From Silene conica (taxonomy: Eukaryota > Streptophyta > Magnoliopsida > Caryophyllales > Caryophyllaceae), in the NCBI GenBank assembly GCA_029255685.2, contig CM055318.2:18481001-18545000 (forward strand): a stretch of 64,000 nucleotides of DNA, read 5' to 3'. How positions within the stretch are numbered: the first letter of the stretch is position 1; the number at the start of each line of letters is the position of its first letter. A model generated the notes under the pieces. It saw only the letters and a list, made by a program, of their open reading frames with translations, was not told the DNA's origin and searched no databases. Below, piece after piece: positions 45,300 through 57,971 of this stretch. Made by a program: the position numbers and the translations under genes.

Positions 45300-46335
45300 A
45301 ACCACCTCTTATTAGCAAAAATACAAGGACCAAAATTAGTTAACATATTACTTAATTACTTGTGGTTAATATTACTTGTAAGATCCTTTAAATAAGGAAT
45401 TTCTATTTATGAAATGTTCTCTTAGATTTATTCTTGGTTCCCCTCGAGTTCGGTTATAGACTAATAACTTGTCTATTTCAATCTATCACCCGTGGCGAAC
45501 CCTGAACATCTTTTCCCGAGGGCTAAGAAATAATTATCGAAACATATATTACCGTAAGATTTTTGTAAAATTCAAACTTGTTTCAACTAATAATGTATTT
45601 TTAAATGCAAATAGATTAAAGGCACATAAAATTAGCCGTTATTACAACAATAAACTACGTATTTCTACACATTAAGTAATACTTAAGGATCTTTAACAGA
45701 TATAGGATCGTTCAGAATAAACTCTACACTAAAAGATTTTAAAATTGCCCGTTTAAGTTTTAATATAATTATTAGACTATTCGCTAGAAGTTCCTCTTCT
45801 ATCTTGTTGCGCAACCTTGTCTTTATAATTTTATTGCGGAAAATGTTCTTTCAATTGTAGTTGTAGAAATTGGAAGAATCAAAATAAATTATATTAACAT
45901 TTTGAAAAGAAAATATGCACCCAAGTCTCGGTCAAATATTGACAAAGATCTCGAACACTTCACATTTTTTCAAATTTATATCAACGTCACAAACTTCAGA
46001 AATAAAATACCACAATCTATAAAATCTTATTAAAAGGGTAAACTAAAACATCAAACTAATGTGACGTGGCGAAAATTAAATGTGACGTGGCAAAAAATTA
46101 TTGTGACATGGCAAAAATTAATGTAAATTGAGTAAATTAACCCTTTCATATACACATAAAATACACTAAAATGTTTTACGAAAATGTCATTATAATCATC
46201 ATTATTCTTAAATTAATTGTGCATATTAAATATTTGACGAGGCAACAAATTCTAAAAGTTTTGATAAGGTAGCAAATTCTAAAAGTTGTTAGCCGTACAA
46301 ATTCGCATTGTATAATTAGATTTCAAAGAAAATTA
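45300..46335. other. AT-rich region upstream of KIN-like promoter
   Basis: No gene is recognised. GTGACGTGGCAAAA-like phrases occur three times in a row around 46060-46110, which is a short tandem variation. Confidence 0.4.
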
Positions 46336-46339
46336 CGTG

Positions 46340-46740
46340 ACAAGAAAAATGTACTACGATATTAAACTCGCTACAACATTATATAAAAAAAGATTAAACA
46401 CCTCATTAATTCACGTGTCATTTAATTCATTTCCAATTATTATGGATCACATGCTTCCAAATACAAAAAAATATAAAATTATTAGTTGCAAAACAAAAAA
46501 TAAATTAATACAAACTTTTTTGTTTCCACCCACAACTATGGTTATTAATCTATCATTATCTATTTAACAAATACTCTTTTATTTAATACTTCGTAGTATG
46601 TTTGTAATCACCATTATTATACTTTGTCGTGATGTTATCATCATTTTATAGTTTTTTTTTAACAAGTTTTCTTCTTCCCCTAAATAATTTGTTGATATTG
46701 ATGCGAGAACTAATTACAAAAATGATATTATATAACTATC
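46340..46740 (+). repeat. Dispersed repeat, copy 1 (Helitron-like family)
   Basis: Shares many phrases in the same order with 49060-49420: CGCTACAACATTATATAAAA / CGTTACAATATTATAAAA, then CACGTGTCATTTAATTCATTTC, then ACTTTGGTTATTAATCTATCAT-like and AATCACC.TATTATACTTTG. Because the second copy leads to a Helitron 3' end at 50000, this copy may be the 5' part of a related element. No 3' end was found for it. Confidence 0.5.
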
Positions 46741-47640
46741 ACACTCATCCTAATTTTTATTTTTATTTAGAAAGTTGATAGGCAAAATATACATAAAGAA
46801 ATAATTGAACTGTTTCGTTTTTATCGTTTTTTTGTTATGAATTAATAGTTAGAATAAGAAACTAATTTAATTAATATTTTGTGGTGGTATTCAAATTGAA
46901 GAAGGCCGATATACTACATATCAATAACATTACATGAAATTGAAAACTAATGGTAATAGATATTCTTTCGACTTTTCTTTTGGTTTGAATTTTTTTTTGC
47001 CGGGTTTTCCTTTAATATTATTGCGTGTGCAATATAAAATGGTAGTATAATCATTGTTATGTGGTAACATATTATATTATATATCCTAACCCTTAATTTA
47101 TTATTTGACAATTTTTTAAAATTGTATTATACTGGTTTTCACTCTTTCACTTAGTTTAACTTTACAAGTAAAACTTCTAATTCTATTTTGTATTTTGTAT
47201 TTTGTCAAACATGTTATAAATTAGATATTTTAGACGAAGTGCTGAAGTATGCTACAAATATGTTAAATTGACATTTTAATGGTGTCATATGCATAGTAAA
47301 TGTTATAGTTTATTTGTTCTAACACGATGTTCATTCTCCTTTGAATTTTGAATACTTTAAAAACTTTAAATAATTTTTTCCCTACCAAATATATTCTTTT
47401 AGCACTCACAATGTATATGTTTCGAGATTTTTATTTAAATTTTTAATATGTTTATATTTTATTTTCTCATGAATTAAGAAAATTAATAGTTCTTATGAAT
47501 TATGATAGTATTATTGTTAGGATTGTAAAATTGGATGAAAGAAGAGAATACAACTATGCTTAAATCTTACAAAATATGTTTGAATCATATCATATCATAT
47601 CACATATCATATACTATCATATATGCTTTAAACTCTAATG
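46741..47640. other. AT-rich spacer
   Basis: Nothing is recognised; there is a short CATATCATAT microsatellite near 47590. Confidence 0.4.
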
Positions 47641-47649
47641 ATTACGCCA

Positions 47650-48830
47650 TTTCAAAAGGGGTCATCTTCTCAAAATACTCCGAGCTTTAATTTATCTCAC
47701 AATAAACCAAACTATTGACCTTGTCTTCTCGTATCATACTTGAGATATTTTAACCTTTAAAATCAGGTCAGAAGTTAAGTGAATTCCATCGCTACCAGTT
47801 CAACACTATATCACCCTCTCAACTTCACCCTTCTCCCTCTTACACCATTATCAACCACCCTTCAGCACCGTGACCACCATCATCTCATCGTCATCTTTTA
47901 CCCATTAAACAAGAACCCACCTCCTATTCTCCCCTAATTTCTTAGGAAAGCAATCTGATCCAGACTAATACAATAACACATGTGAGTAGCCTTAAAAGAT
48001 GATCATTCATTATACGATTTAACACTAAAATCCACCATCAACCTCATTCATTCATTTATTTACTCAGTAAATGAACTCAATATTTAATCACTCAAAATTC
48101 AACACCATTCAGACCATAGCTTCAATTTCAGCTTCATCTTCATCACCGCACTCCTCCCTCAGATCAACAAATTAAAAGAGCAACCTCTCCACCAGCCTGA
48201 AATTACATCACCTCCGTCACTCCCTCAATCCAAAACCAACATTAACCTCAGTGGCACCAAACTTTGCTAAACATCGTTCCCAATTACGACCCTAGAAGCA
48301 GTAGCAGTAATGTCAAGCACCAACAAGTATGAACTCGAATTAGTGGAACTCGAGCTCAGCTTCTACCATCGTTATGCGCCACCACTATGGAGTACACCAA
48401 CGTCTGTCCCTCCTTTGTTTCAATTGATGCCATTTTTACAAAAACCCTAGATCATAAAATCGATTTAGGGATAAATATTAATTGAGTGTTTGGAAGGCTT
48501 TAAGGTGGTCATTGTGATGTAGGGAGTTGGGATTATGTGATCGTGAATTGCGCGTAGGTGGTTATGGGTGGATGGAGACGATTGTGGAGGGTGTTTGTAT
48601 GTGGTGAGTCTGGTGATGATAATTGATAAGAGTAGGGTTATTCGTGGGTGGTTTGTAAGGGAAATGAGAGGGAAGTCACTTGTTAAGCAGGTAGCCGGTT
48701 ACTTAGTATAGTACGAGACGAAGGTGTTGATAGTTCGTTTTATTGTGAGTTAAATCAAAGTTTGGAGTATTTTGAGAATGTGACCGACAGTTTGGAGTAT
48801 TCTTGTTAACTATCCCTTTCAAAAAATGTG
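47650..48830. mobile_element. Non-autonomous Mutator-like element
   Basis: The left end, from about 47650, reads TTTCAAAAGGGGTCATCTTC, then CTCAAAATACTCCGAGCTTT and CTCACAATAAACC. The inverse of the right end, from about 48830, reads TTTGAAAGGGATAG, then CTCAAAATACTCCAAACTTT and CTCACAATAAAAC. The right end also has an extra short GGAGTATT duplication. Long imperfect inverted repeats of around 100 bp on a 1.2 kb element fit a MULE. The interior (47800-48600) has C-rich, codon-like sequence and may include captured host DNA, but I recognise no gene in it. Confidence 0.55.
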
Positions 48831-49059
48831 TAGTTAGTTTTGCTATTTTCCACTACTAATAATTGACAAATCCATTTCTAAAGTTCTACACCTTACTTTC
48901 TTCTCTTATTTTTTCTCTCACTATTCTTTATATAATATCATAATTTTTTGTCTACTTTCACAAAATCTTGCTTCCTCCCTCAAATAAATTTTTGAAATTT
49001 ATGCGAGCAAAAATTAATTATATACGTGTTTTTATGTAACTCCGCTACAATATTATCCT

Positions 49060-50000
49060 TTCAAAAGGGTAACTCCGTTACAATATTATAAAAAAAAGTA
49101 AGACTAAGTACCTCACTAAGTATGTCACGCGTCATGTAAAGTTCATTTCAAATATTACGAGTCATATGCTTATAAGTACAAAAAATAAAAATTATTAATT
49201 GCAAATACAAAATAAATTAATAACAACCTCTAATTTTCATTCACAACTTTGGTTATTAATCTATCATAGCTATTTAAAATATATTTCTTTTATTTAATAG
49301 TATGTTTCTTAATCACCGCTATTATACTTTGTAATTTTGTTATCATAATTTTTTATTTCCCTCTCATTCACAAAATTTTTCTTCTTCTTCTAAATAAATT
49401 GTTGAAATTAATACGTGAATTAGTGGTTACAAATTAGATTATAAATAGATTAATGTGAGTCAACATTGAATCGATAAGCTATAAAAATACTTTCATCTAA
49501 CTAAATGATATATATAAATCATTTCATTGATTTTTTTGCCTATACGTTGAAAATCTATTGAAATGACAAGAGGACGTTGAGACACGCTTTTGTACATGTA
49601 TTTGCTAAAAAGTCCATAAATCTACATTATATTTAAGAAAATACACATCTAATTTTTAGCTTGAATATTAAGACGAAAACAAATTGTGTTTTAACACAAC
49701 ACTTTCTATGTAGTATTCATATTGTGTCTAATACACTAATGACAATATGTAAAATTCAGTAATAAAATATTATTAATATGCATTCATGTGGGATTTTACA
49801 CGTTTAAATCAATTTACTTATTTTTTTCACTAGAATAAGTTATGTAACAAGGAATAGACTTAGCTGTCCACCCTTTTGTTTTTTTGCCCGATAAAAATAG
49901 GATCAAGATTTTTATAACGCACCAAAGTGACAACAAAAACAATAAAATAGTATTAAAATACCAAAATTATCCCGTGCATTTGTACGGACACAAAAACTAG
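49060..50000 (+). mobile_element. Helitron-like element, 3' end at 50000
   Basis: The 3' end is CCGTGCATTTGTACGG, which can form a short stem, then after nine bases CTAG at 49997-50000 followed by T. The 5' end is uncertain; sequence similar to the copy at 46340 begins near 49060 and includes GTCACGCGTCATG. AT-rich and non-coding. Confidence 0.5.
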
Positions 50001-50269
50001 TTGATATCTCAAAAGATTTCACTTATATGTTGTGAAATTTGATGGATATTATGTAACACCTCAATCTACCACATTGTGTTACAATGCTTACTTCAATGTT
50101 ACCATCTCAGTTACAGACATTGTATACGTAATTTATCACGACATAATAGAAGTAAAGGATACATTAGAGATTGTACACATAAATTTTGTGATATTAGTAT
50201 AAAATTCATTTGTTCCTTGTTTTGTATTATATTTAACTTGCGATACAAAATTTATTGTTACAGTTATTG

Positions 50270-52714
50270 TCATATTGCTTTTGAGAAATTATAAGTTAAT
50301 GAAGAAAGGCAAAACAGAAGAAAGAAATTGTATTGAGCAAGGAATTGTATTGTATATTAAATTTTATGTATTGTTTACAGAGATGGTACCATATATACTC
50401 CAAGTCTCCTTAAGGTATTTACTTCCTACTCTAAGGCAACTACATATAAAGATAATATACTAGATAATAACGAAGATAGTATCGACTGCGAATATCTATC
50501 TTTAATACTCCCCCTCAAGTTGGGAGTCTAGGTAAGATAACACCCAATCAACTTCGACTGAAGATATTCGAAAGCTTCTCCCCCTAGTGCCTTAGTAAAT
50601 AGGTCTGCGATTTGCTCCTTGCTTCGGACATGTGAGGCCGAAATTGTTCCTTTGACGAGATGATGACGAACGAAATGACAATCTATCTCAATATGTTTCG
50701 TTCGATCATGAAACACGATATTTTTAGCAATGTATAGCGCAGCTTGATTATCACATAATATTTTCATAAATGAGAAGACCAATTAATGAGAAGACCAATT
50801 AATACTCCTTTTTTATTATATGTGAACAAGGAATAGTCGGCCATGGATTGTATCATAAAACCGTACTTTGTTAAGGAACTTGTAAGTTTTGCAAACCAAT
50901 TTCTCGAAGCTTGTTTGATCCCGTAAAGTGACTTAAGCAAACGACATACCTTTTCTTAACCCTTTATTGCATAGCCCGGTGGCATACGTATATAGACTTC
51001 CTCACTCAAGTCGCCATGGAGGAAGGTAGTGTTCACATCTAATTGTACAATGGACCATCCTTTCGCTATTAGCACTGCAAGAAGGCATCGCACGCTCGTC
51101 ATTGCGGTGCAAATGTCTCGTGATAATCCACACCTTCTATTTGACTATAACCTTGTGCAACTAGGCTTGCCTTGTACCGTTCGATCGTTCCATCCGCTTT
51201 ATATTTCACCTTATACACCCATTTGCAACTAACCAATGGGTCTCTTTCCAATCGTTAATTCAACTACTTTCCATGTACCATTGGCTTCTAGTGCATTTAT
51301 CTCCTTATTCATTGCTTCTTGTCATTCTGACTTCTCGGCTACTTCAAGATAGTTGTGTGGTTATCGTAAGCATCAATTCGTACTAAATAATTCCCGTGAG
51401 ATTCAGAAAAAACAATTGGTAGTGACATAGTTAGCTATTGGATAACGAGTACCTGTTTTCGAAGATGAAGACGGAGTAGAATGAGCGCGCAGGACGAGGT
51501 TTGTGACTTCTGTAGACTTGCAGATGTAGTCACTCTTCCAATAAGGATCAAATTTTTGGCGAGCATCGCGATGCAACTGACCTTCGACCGTATCCTCTTC
51601 GACGGTCAGTCTCCGTTTCTGCAATTATAACATCACTCCCAGTACTCTGTTTTTCTGCCTCTTCTTCGGTTTGATTCTCTGGAAGCTCTTCCATAACTAC
51701 TTCTATTTCCTCACCATATTCCTCATGCTCATAAGTTTGAAAATTGCTACACGGGTTGTCTGCTTGTGTTCGGGGCCGTTTTCTACCCGAAGTATCACTC
51801 ACCGTAAATGGGAAGACATGCTCGTAAAAGACCACATCTCTAGATACAAAAGAATATTTATTCTTTAAATCATACACTCTGCACCCCTTTTTTGCTTTGA
51901 GTATAGCCAATGAATATGCATCACTTTCCTCTCTCGCTGAATTTATCACAGGGTTTATCCTTATTGTGAGCATAGCACAAGCTACCGAAAACTCGTATGT
52001 TGTCAAGGCTCGGCTTTCTCCCATATAACACTCCGTAAGGTGTCAGACCATTAAGTATGTGAGTGGGTGTTCGATTAATGAGATAAACGGCAGTCAAAAC
52101 ACAGTCGCCCCAAAATTCTAGTGGAAGATTGTCTTCAAAACGTAGAGCTCTCGATTTTTCTAAGATATGTCTATGTTTCCTCTCTACTCTTCCATTTTGT
52201 TGTGGGGTGTGAACATTACTTGTCTGAAAAATTATGCCACGTTTATTGTAATAGTCTTTCATGATTCCCGAAATAAATTCGGCTCCATTATCACTTTTTA
52301 CTATTTTAACTTGCTTCTCAAATTGGGTTTTGACCATTTTACAAAAATTAATCAAGAACTGGCTCACTTACTCTCTATCTCGCATTAGAAAGACCCAAAC
52401 TCCTTTACTTCGGTCATCCACAATTGTCAAAAAATAATTGGCTTTAGTCAGATTCTTGGCATGGTAAGGTTCCCAAATATCGCAGTGAATAAGAAAAAAT
52501 AAATCACTACTTCGCTTGTTATTCAGCTGAAAATTAGAACGTGTTTGTTTAGACCGACAACATGAGTCATAGACTTCACTAGAGTTCCAAAGTAAATCAA
52601 AACCAACTAAAGATGAAAATGAGGATAAAATACTGCTTTTGAAGGATGCCCGGGTCGTCTATGCCATAGTCGAGTGTCACCCTTTGTGTTTGATCTTACA
52701 ACAATCTCCGCTCG
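50270..52714 (-). mobile_element. Ty1/copia relic C, left part
   Basis: Minus-strand copia element. Recognisable parts from right to left: integrase (IVKSDNGAEFISG, PQQNGRVERKHRHILE, LINRTPTHILNGLTPYG), a weak RT stretch, RNase H ([40 protein letters not shown]), a polypurine tract AACTTGAGGGGGAGT at about 50509-50523, and an LTR beginning TATTAAAGATAG that runs left to about 50270. It is broken, with several breaks. The rest continues at 63653 beyond the inserted Athila element. Confidence 0.8.
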
Positions 52715-52719
52715 ACCAT

Positions 52720-54201
52720 TGATACGTGCAATTTATATAGACTTTTTAAGTCCATTTAGCACGTATTTCTATGCATTTTCATGCACTTTACGTGCCATTT
52801 TGTCCCATTTTGCTTCCTTTGGTGTATTTTATGTTATTTTGCAGGAATTATACAAAAGATGAAGAAACCATGCGTTTTCTGTCCGTTTTGAGCTATTTTA
52901 GAGGGTGAAGCTAGTCAAGAAGTCCCATAGCCCCGATCTTGCAGTGCAAGGCCTAAAGGAACGGTAACCGAGGCAAGAACGAGGGACAAAAGCAAGAAAG
53001 AAGCGGAAAAGAAGCATTGCATCTGTCATTTACTCGATCGAGTAAGCACCAGAGCTCGATCGAGTGGATGCAGGAGGAGAAAGAATCGATCGAGTAGTTT
53101 GATACTCGGTCGAGGAGTCTGCAGGAAGGACCCAACCTTCGAGGATTCCAGGGTTACTCGATCGAGTAACTGCCAGCTCGAAGTTGCTCGATCGACCCCT
53201 TTTTGAAGAACAGTTACTCGATCGAGCAACTCACTTAAGTGTCCCGGATTTGCAGTTTACGTTTTAGGTTTTATTTTCCTTTGAGTTAACCTAATCCCTA
53301 TTTAAGGATTAGGTTAGCAGCCTGTTAGAGGACATATTTTTTACACTTTTCACTTGGAGATTGATACACATTCAAACATTCAGTAGTTTTTTATTAAGTT
53401 TTCTCTTAAGCAGTCATTTAGTTCTAAATACTTTCACTTAGGGTTTTTCATCTTGGAAGCATTCGGATCTTGTTTCTCCTTTATTGCCATTACTGTAGTT
53501 CACTTTCTACTCTTTCTATTATTGTTCTTATTTTCATTGTTTTATGATTTATCTTTATTCTTCTTTAATTGCTATGTTGTATGTTATCAGTATCGTCATC
53601 GTTATTAGTTTAGTTTCCCCAAGTATGCGTAGCTAATCCCCCTAATATGTTAGGATGAAGGAACTCGCGGTAGTTATGTCGTAGGAATTGCATGTTAGTC
53701 GTCCTTACGACGAAGTTTACCCATAAACAATATAATTGTGAAACTTGTCAAATGAGTGCACGCAGGAGACTAGTTTACCTAGTAAAACCTACCTGGATCG
53801 AAAGATTGGTAGGTAGGCTTGTCTAGGGTGATTTACGAAACCTATTTAGAGATCGAAAGATTGATAGGGGAGTCCAGGGGTGATTTCAGACCGAAAGGAT
53901 ATTAATCGTTCCCACTTCGTTGTTGTCTCGAATGACCTAATCTTTATGTGACATTCATTGCCGCGACGACCTGAATCCTGACATATTCCCCCTTTTATTG
54001 CTTGAAATTCGTTTTATCATCGTTGTTTTAATTTCTTTTTGTTTTCATCTTAGTTATAATCAAAAACAAAACCCCCATTTTGTGACCTATAAACTGACCT
54101 TTGCTTAAGACCATGTCTCCCTGAGGATTCGACCTTACTTCCACTAGCTTCCAGTTAGTAGACCTAGGCATTTATCTTTGGTGCATGAACGACAAGCATC
54201 A
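52720..54201 (+). mobile_element. 5' LTR of the Athila-type element
   Basis: 1482 bp from TGATACGTGCAATTT to AAGCATCA. The first 510 bases hold seven copies or variants of the palindrome CTCGATCGAG. The copy at 61502-63647 is the same sequence with a MITE inserted. Confidence 0.92.
53033..53226. repeat. CTCGATCGAG palindrome cluster in 5' LTR
   Basis: CTCGATCGAG occurs at 53033, 53055, 53157 and 53217. Variants with one or two changes lie near 53085, 53105 and 53187. The same cluster is in the 3' LTR at about 61813-62008. Confidence 0.9.
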
Positions 54202-54206
54202 AATTT

Positions 54207-54224
54207 TGGCGCCGTTGTCGGGGA
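54207..54224 (+). promoter_or_regulatory. Primer-binding site of the Athila element
   Basis: TGGCGCCGTTGTCGGGGA lies five bases after the LTR and is the usual Athila/Tat primer site, complementary to the 3' end of a tRNA (tRNA-Asp in the described members). Confidence 0.85.
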
Positions 54225-54434
54225 GGCAATAGGTTTAAGGTCTTTGTTAGTTTATATTGTTGTTTTTCGTCTTAAGGAATTTCTTTTAATTCCTTAAGAC
54301 CGTTCTTATTCTTTTTCTCAGTGTTGTGTAAGCCCAGGTCCTCCAGGTACGAATTAGTTGCTGCTAATCCTGAACCTGAAAGAACTTTTAGACGCCGCAT
54401 AAGAGAAAGAAGAAGGGCGAGTTAGGAAGAAGTC

Positions 54435-55580
54435 TTGAGTATTCCTGAACCAGTTACTGCTGTACCAGTCAACCAAACCATAAGAATGCCGAACATCGCA
54501 AGTCATTCCGAACCAAAAGCTGATTCCATTCCAAAGGGCTTCACTCTCCTTGATGATGAGGCCGGGAACACGTTCGATATTCGACCCTCTTATATTAATC
54601 TGGTCAAGAGGAACATGTACCGCGGCGCAGCGGGAGAGGACCCGAGGAAGCATATGGAGATTTTCACAGACTACTGCTCCACCATTCCAACTTCTGCGAC
54701 AGTCACGCAGGATAAGATAAAGGAAGTCCTTTCTCCTTTCTCCTTATCCGACGGGGCTAGAGAATGGTACCGGGACTTGGATAAGGAAGCTGCGGAGATC
54801 ACCGACTGGAAGTCCCTAGCTTTGGCCTTCTACAAGAAGTACTATCCACCACAGAAGACTAATGCTCTCCGTTCCCAAATTACAAACTTTTAACAGTTTG
54901 GGACGGAGAACTTACATGAGGCTTGGACCAGATTCAAGAAGCTTGTGAGAGCATGTCCTCACCATGGTTTCCAACCATGGTTCATCAGCAACCAGTTTTA
55001 CAACGGGTTTTTTGATGACCACCGAGCCATCCTTGATGCTGCATCAAAAAGGAGGTTCCAAAAGGAGACTGAGGATGACAAAGGGTGGGGTATCATTGAG
55101 GAGATGGCCAATCACTGTGCGGAGTATGGAAATCCGAGGTCCGGGACAAGAACAGTAGCGGGAATAAATACTGAGGGTGTTGAGGCCAAACTTGATAATC
55201 TGCCTGCGAGGTTTGACCTATGGGACAAACAACAAGAGGGGAGTCAACAGACGGTTCATCTACTTCAAAAGGGTGAACCATCAATGTGTGAAAGATGTGG
55301 AGGTGCTGGGCATTCTGCTGTTGAATATCTAGCCGAGAAAGAGCAAGTGTTTTCCTTCCAACAGTTTCGTCAGGGAGGAAATTTTTACAACCAGAACCAA
55401 GTCCACCCTCACCTAAGGTGGACTAGTCAAAATGTGCTCAACCCAACCCCACCACCACAACAAAACTATATCCCCCTCACCGCAACCAAAACAATTTTCA
55501 GAAGCCACCCTAATTCCAACCGTCACAAGCTAGTGCTTCCTCATCTGGAGGAAATTCAGAAATCGGAGAGTTAAAAACTC
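54435..55580 (+). mobile_element. Athila gag region
   Basis: Reads as a plant retrotransposon gag: FTDYCSTIPTSATVTQDKIK, LSPFSLSDGAREWYRDLD, DWKSLALAFYKKYYPP, followed by a CERCGGAGH knuckle-like phrase. Capsid-type region first, then zinc-knuckle area, then Gln/Pro-rich linker. Fossil, interrupted. Confidence 0.82.
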
Positions 55581-55821
55581 TAGTTCAGTCCTTGGCATCC
55601 CAAATGCAAGCTGGGAATGCGTCCATTAAGTTGCTGGAGTCGCAGATCGCTCAATTGGCGGTCAAGCAATCATCCCGACCCCAAGGGCAACTACCATCTC
55701 AAACCGAACAACAAAATGAGACCATTAACATGGTAAGGTTGAGGAGTGGGCGTGAGTATGAGGGACCAAGGAAGGAAGTCGATGATCAGAATGTCGAAGA
55801 GGCTGTTATCGGAGATGTGTT

Positions 55822-56015
55822 CGATCGAGTGGTTGATAGAGCTCGATCGAATGAAAGCCAGGAAAATTCACTCGATCGAGGAGTTGTCAGAGCTCGATCG
55901 AGTGAGGTCGACACAGAGGTCCTCGATCGAGCAGTACCACTTGCTCGATCGAGCATAGTAGAGGAAAGGATCACTCGATCGAGTGATCCGATGGCAGAAA
56001 ACACTCGATCGAGTG
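55822..56015. repeat. CTCGATCGAG palindrome cluster between gag and protease
   Basis: At least eight copies or near copies of the TCGATCGA core lie within 195 bases. Because the word is a palindrome, both strands spell LDRA/ARSS-like peptides. It sits in a linker between the gag and protease parts. Confidence 0.88.
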
Positions 56016-56089
56016 TTATTGAAAAAAAAAAAAAAGCGAGCGTTGGAACAGGCTGCGTACGAGAAGCAGAGTACGGGAATCCAAGCTGA

Positions 56090-56740
56090 TATAAGAGATA
56101 TTCCGTACCCGTCTAGATTGGTGGAGAAGAAGTTCGCCAAATTCGCGGATACGCTACGAGAACTAAAGGTACACGTTCCTTTCTTGGAATTATTGCTTAA
56201 GGTACCTTCTTACTTAAAGTTCATGCGTGAGATTCTGATGCGCAAGCGTACTGTCGATGTTAGTGAAACCGTTGCCTTGACGGAGGAATGCTACGCGTTC
56301 CTCCAAAATAAGACCCCACCTAAGCTAGCCGACCCAGGTAACTTCTCTATACCATGTCAAATAGGAACCCACGTCATTGATAATGCGTTATGCGACCTAG
56401 GGGCGAGTGTTAGTGTGTTACCCCTATCGCTAACAAGTAAATTGGGTTTTTCAAAGTTCAAATGTACCAATATGACGGTCCAAATGGCTGACCGTAGTGT
56501 ATCGAGACCTCTAGGCATTTTGGAGAACATTCCTGTACAAATATGAGAGTTCTTCATACCTGTTGACTTTGTGGTCCTCGATATACCTGAGGATTCCTAC
56601 ACCCCAATCATTTAGGGTAGACCCTTTCTACACACTGCGAAAGCAGTGATAGATGTAGGTACTAAGACACTGACCTTCCAGGTTGGTGGCGAAGACCTAA
56701 TTTTTAGGCAGACTAGTACATCTAGGTCACCCATGTCTGT
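56090..56740 (+). mobile_element. Athila retropepsin region
   Basis: Shows the aspartic-protease signature CDLGASVSVLP, preceded by a PSYLKFMREI-type stretch usual in Athila/Tat gag-pol linkers and followed by VQMADRSVSRPLGI. The remaining pol domains are not recognised downstream. Fossil. Confidence 0.78.
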
Positions 56741-57099
56741 CGTCCCTTGCTATTCGATGACTGATGATATATCTGCGAGTTTTAACCTGCTGGAACTGAC
56801 ACCTCTGCCTCACACTGAGAGCAAGTTAGAGGAAGATTTTTTGATAGCTGATGCAGGTACAGAACTAGATATTAACCCGGACGGATGGGGTTATTTGTCA
56901 TTGAAAAATAAGGGCAGGAATCCAAAGGAAAGCTCAGCCACGTCAAAAGGACGTCAAAAGACTACACCATGGTATATGATCCTGTCACCAATGCTACCAG
57001 CTGGAAACTGCGAGAATAAGTCGTTACAACCGCGGAAGGGAGCTCCGCGAGTTAGGAGCCCTGTCGTGGGCAGTGAACATTTGTTTTTTTGAACTATTA

Positions 57100-57971
57100 A
57101 GCCGGGTTTGCAACCCCGTGCAGCTTGTAACAGATTATTTACTGCGTTTTAGACTTAGACTACTGCTTTTTATTCTTAATCCGTACACTTTTCTTTTAAT
57201 ATCCGTAGGTAGAATAAGACTTTGTGTGAATCCGAGACAATTTTTGTGGTTTTTCTGCATAGTTGTAGTGTTTGGTCATCTTATGCGGGACTGAACTGGA
57301 AAAAACGAAGAAAAAGAGACGCAAACAGAAGAGTCGAGGAAAGAACAAGGCTCCGAAAAAGAAAAGCCTCGATCGAGCTCTGTAAAGTGCTCGATCGAGT
57401 AATCGCCAGGGAAGAAATAATCGATCGAGTTCGTAAGAGCTCGATCGAGGAAAACCCAGTCGAGAGGAACTCAGAGCTGACAACCACTCGATCGAGTGGA
57501 CTTCAGTACTCGATCGAGCAGATTGCCTTAAGTGAGTTACTCGATCGGGCAACTCTCAGCCTATATATAAGGGAAGTCCTCGATGCTCATTTCATTTCAC
57601 TCGATTTCAGATTTTCGCATTTCCCTCTCTTCGATTCCTCTCTTTTTCCTTGTTTTTCATCAATCAATCACTTTAATCTTACTTGTTTTCACTTTAATTT
57701 GAGTAATCAAGCGAAAGCCCCATCATTTTCCATACTAATTTCGAGTAATTCGAGTATTTCGAATTTGGGTTGTTAATTTGTCATTTTATTGCTCTAATCA
57801 TCCTTGTAATCATCCAAGTAAGTCATTTTTATGCTTAAATCCTATTTTAATTTCATTACTTTTGCCCCAAATTTCGAATTTAGGGTTCTTGAATAGGATT
57901 TACGTTTTTTTTGCGATTTTGAGTAAGATTGTTATGATGATTACGATTGATTTTGTGATTGTTGTGCAGAA
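57100..57971 (+). other. Spacer with a further palindrome cluster
   Basis: Lies between the protease and ATHILA ORF regions. Between 57369 and 57549 there are seven or so TCGATCGA cores (for example CTCGATCGAG at 57389 and 57485). After this comes T/C-rich sequence. Reverse transcriptase and integrase would be expected around here and are not seen. Confidence 0.6.
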
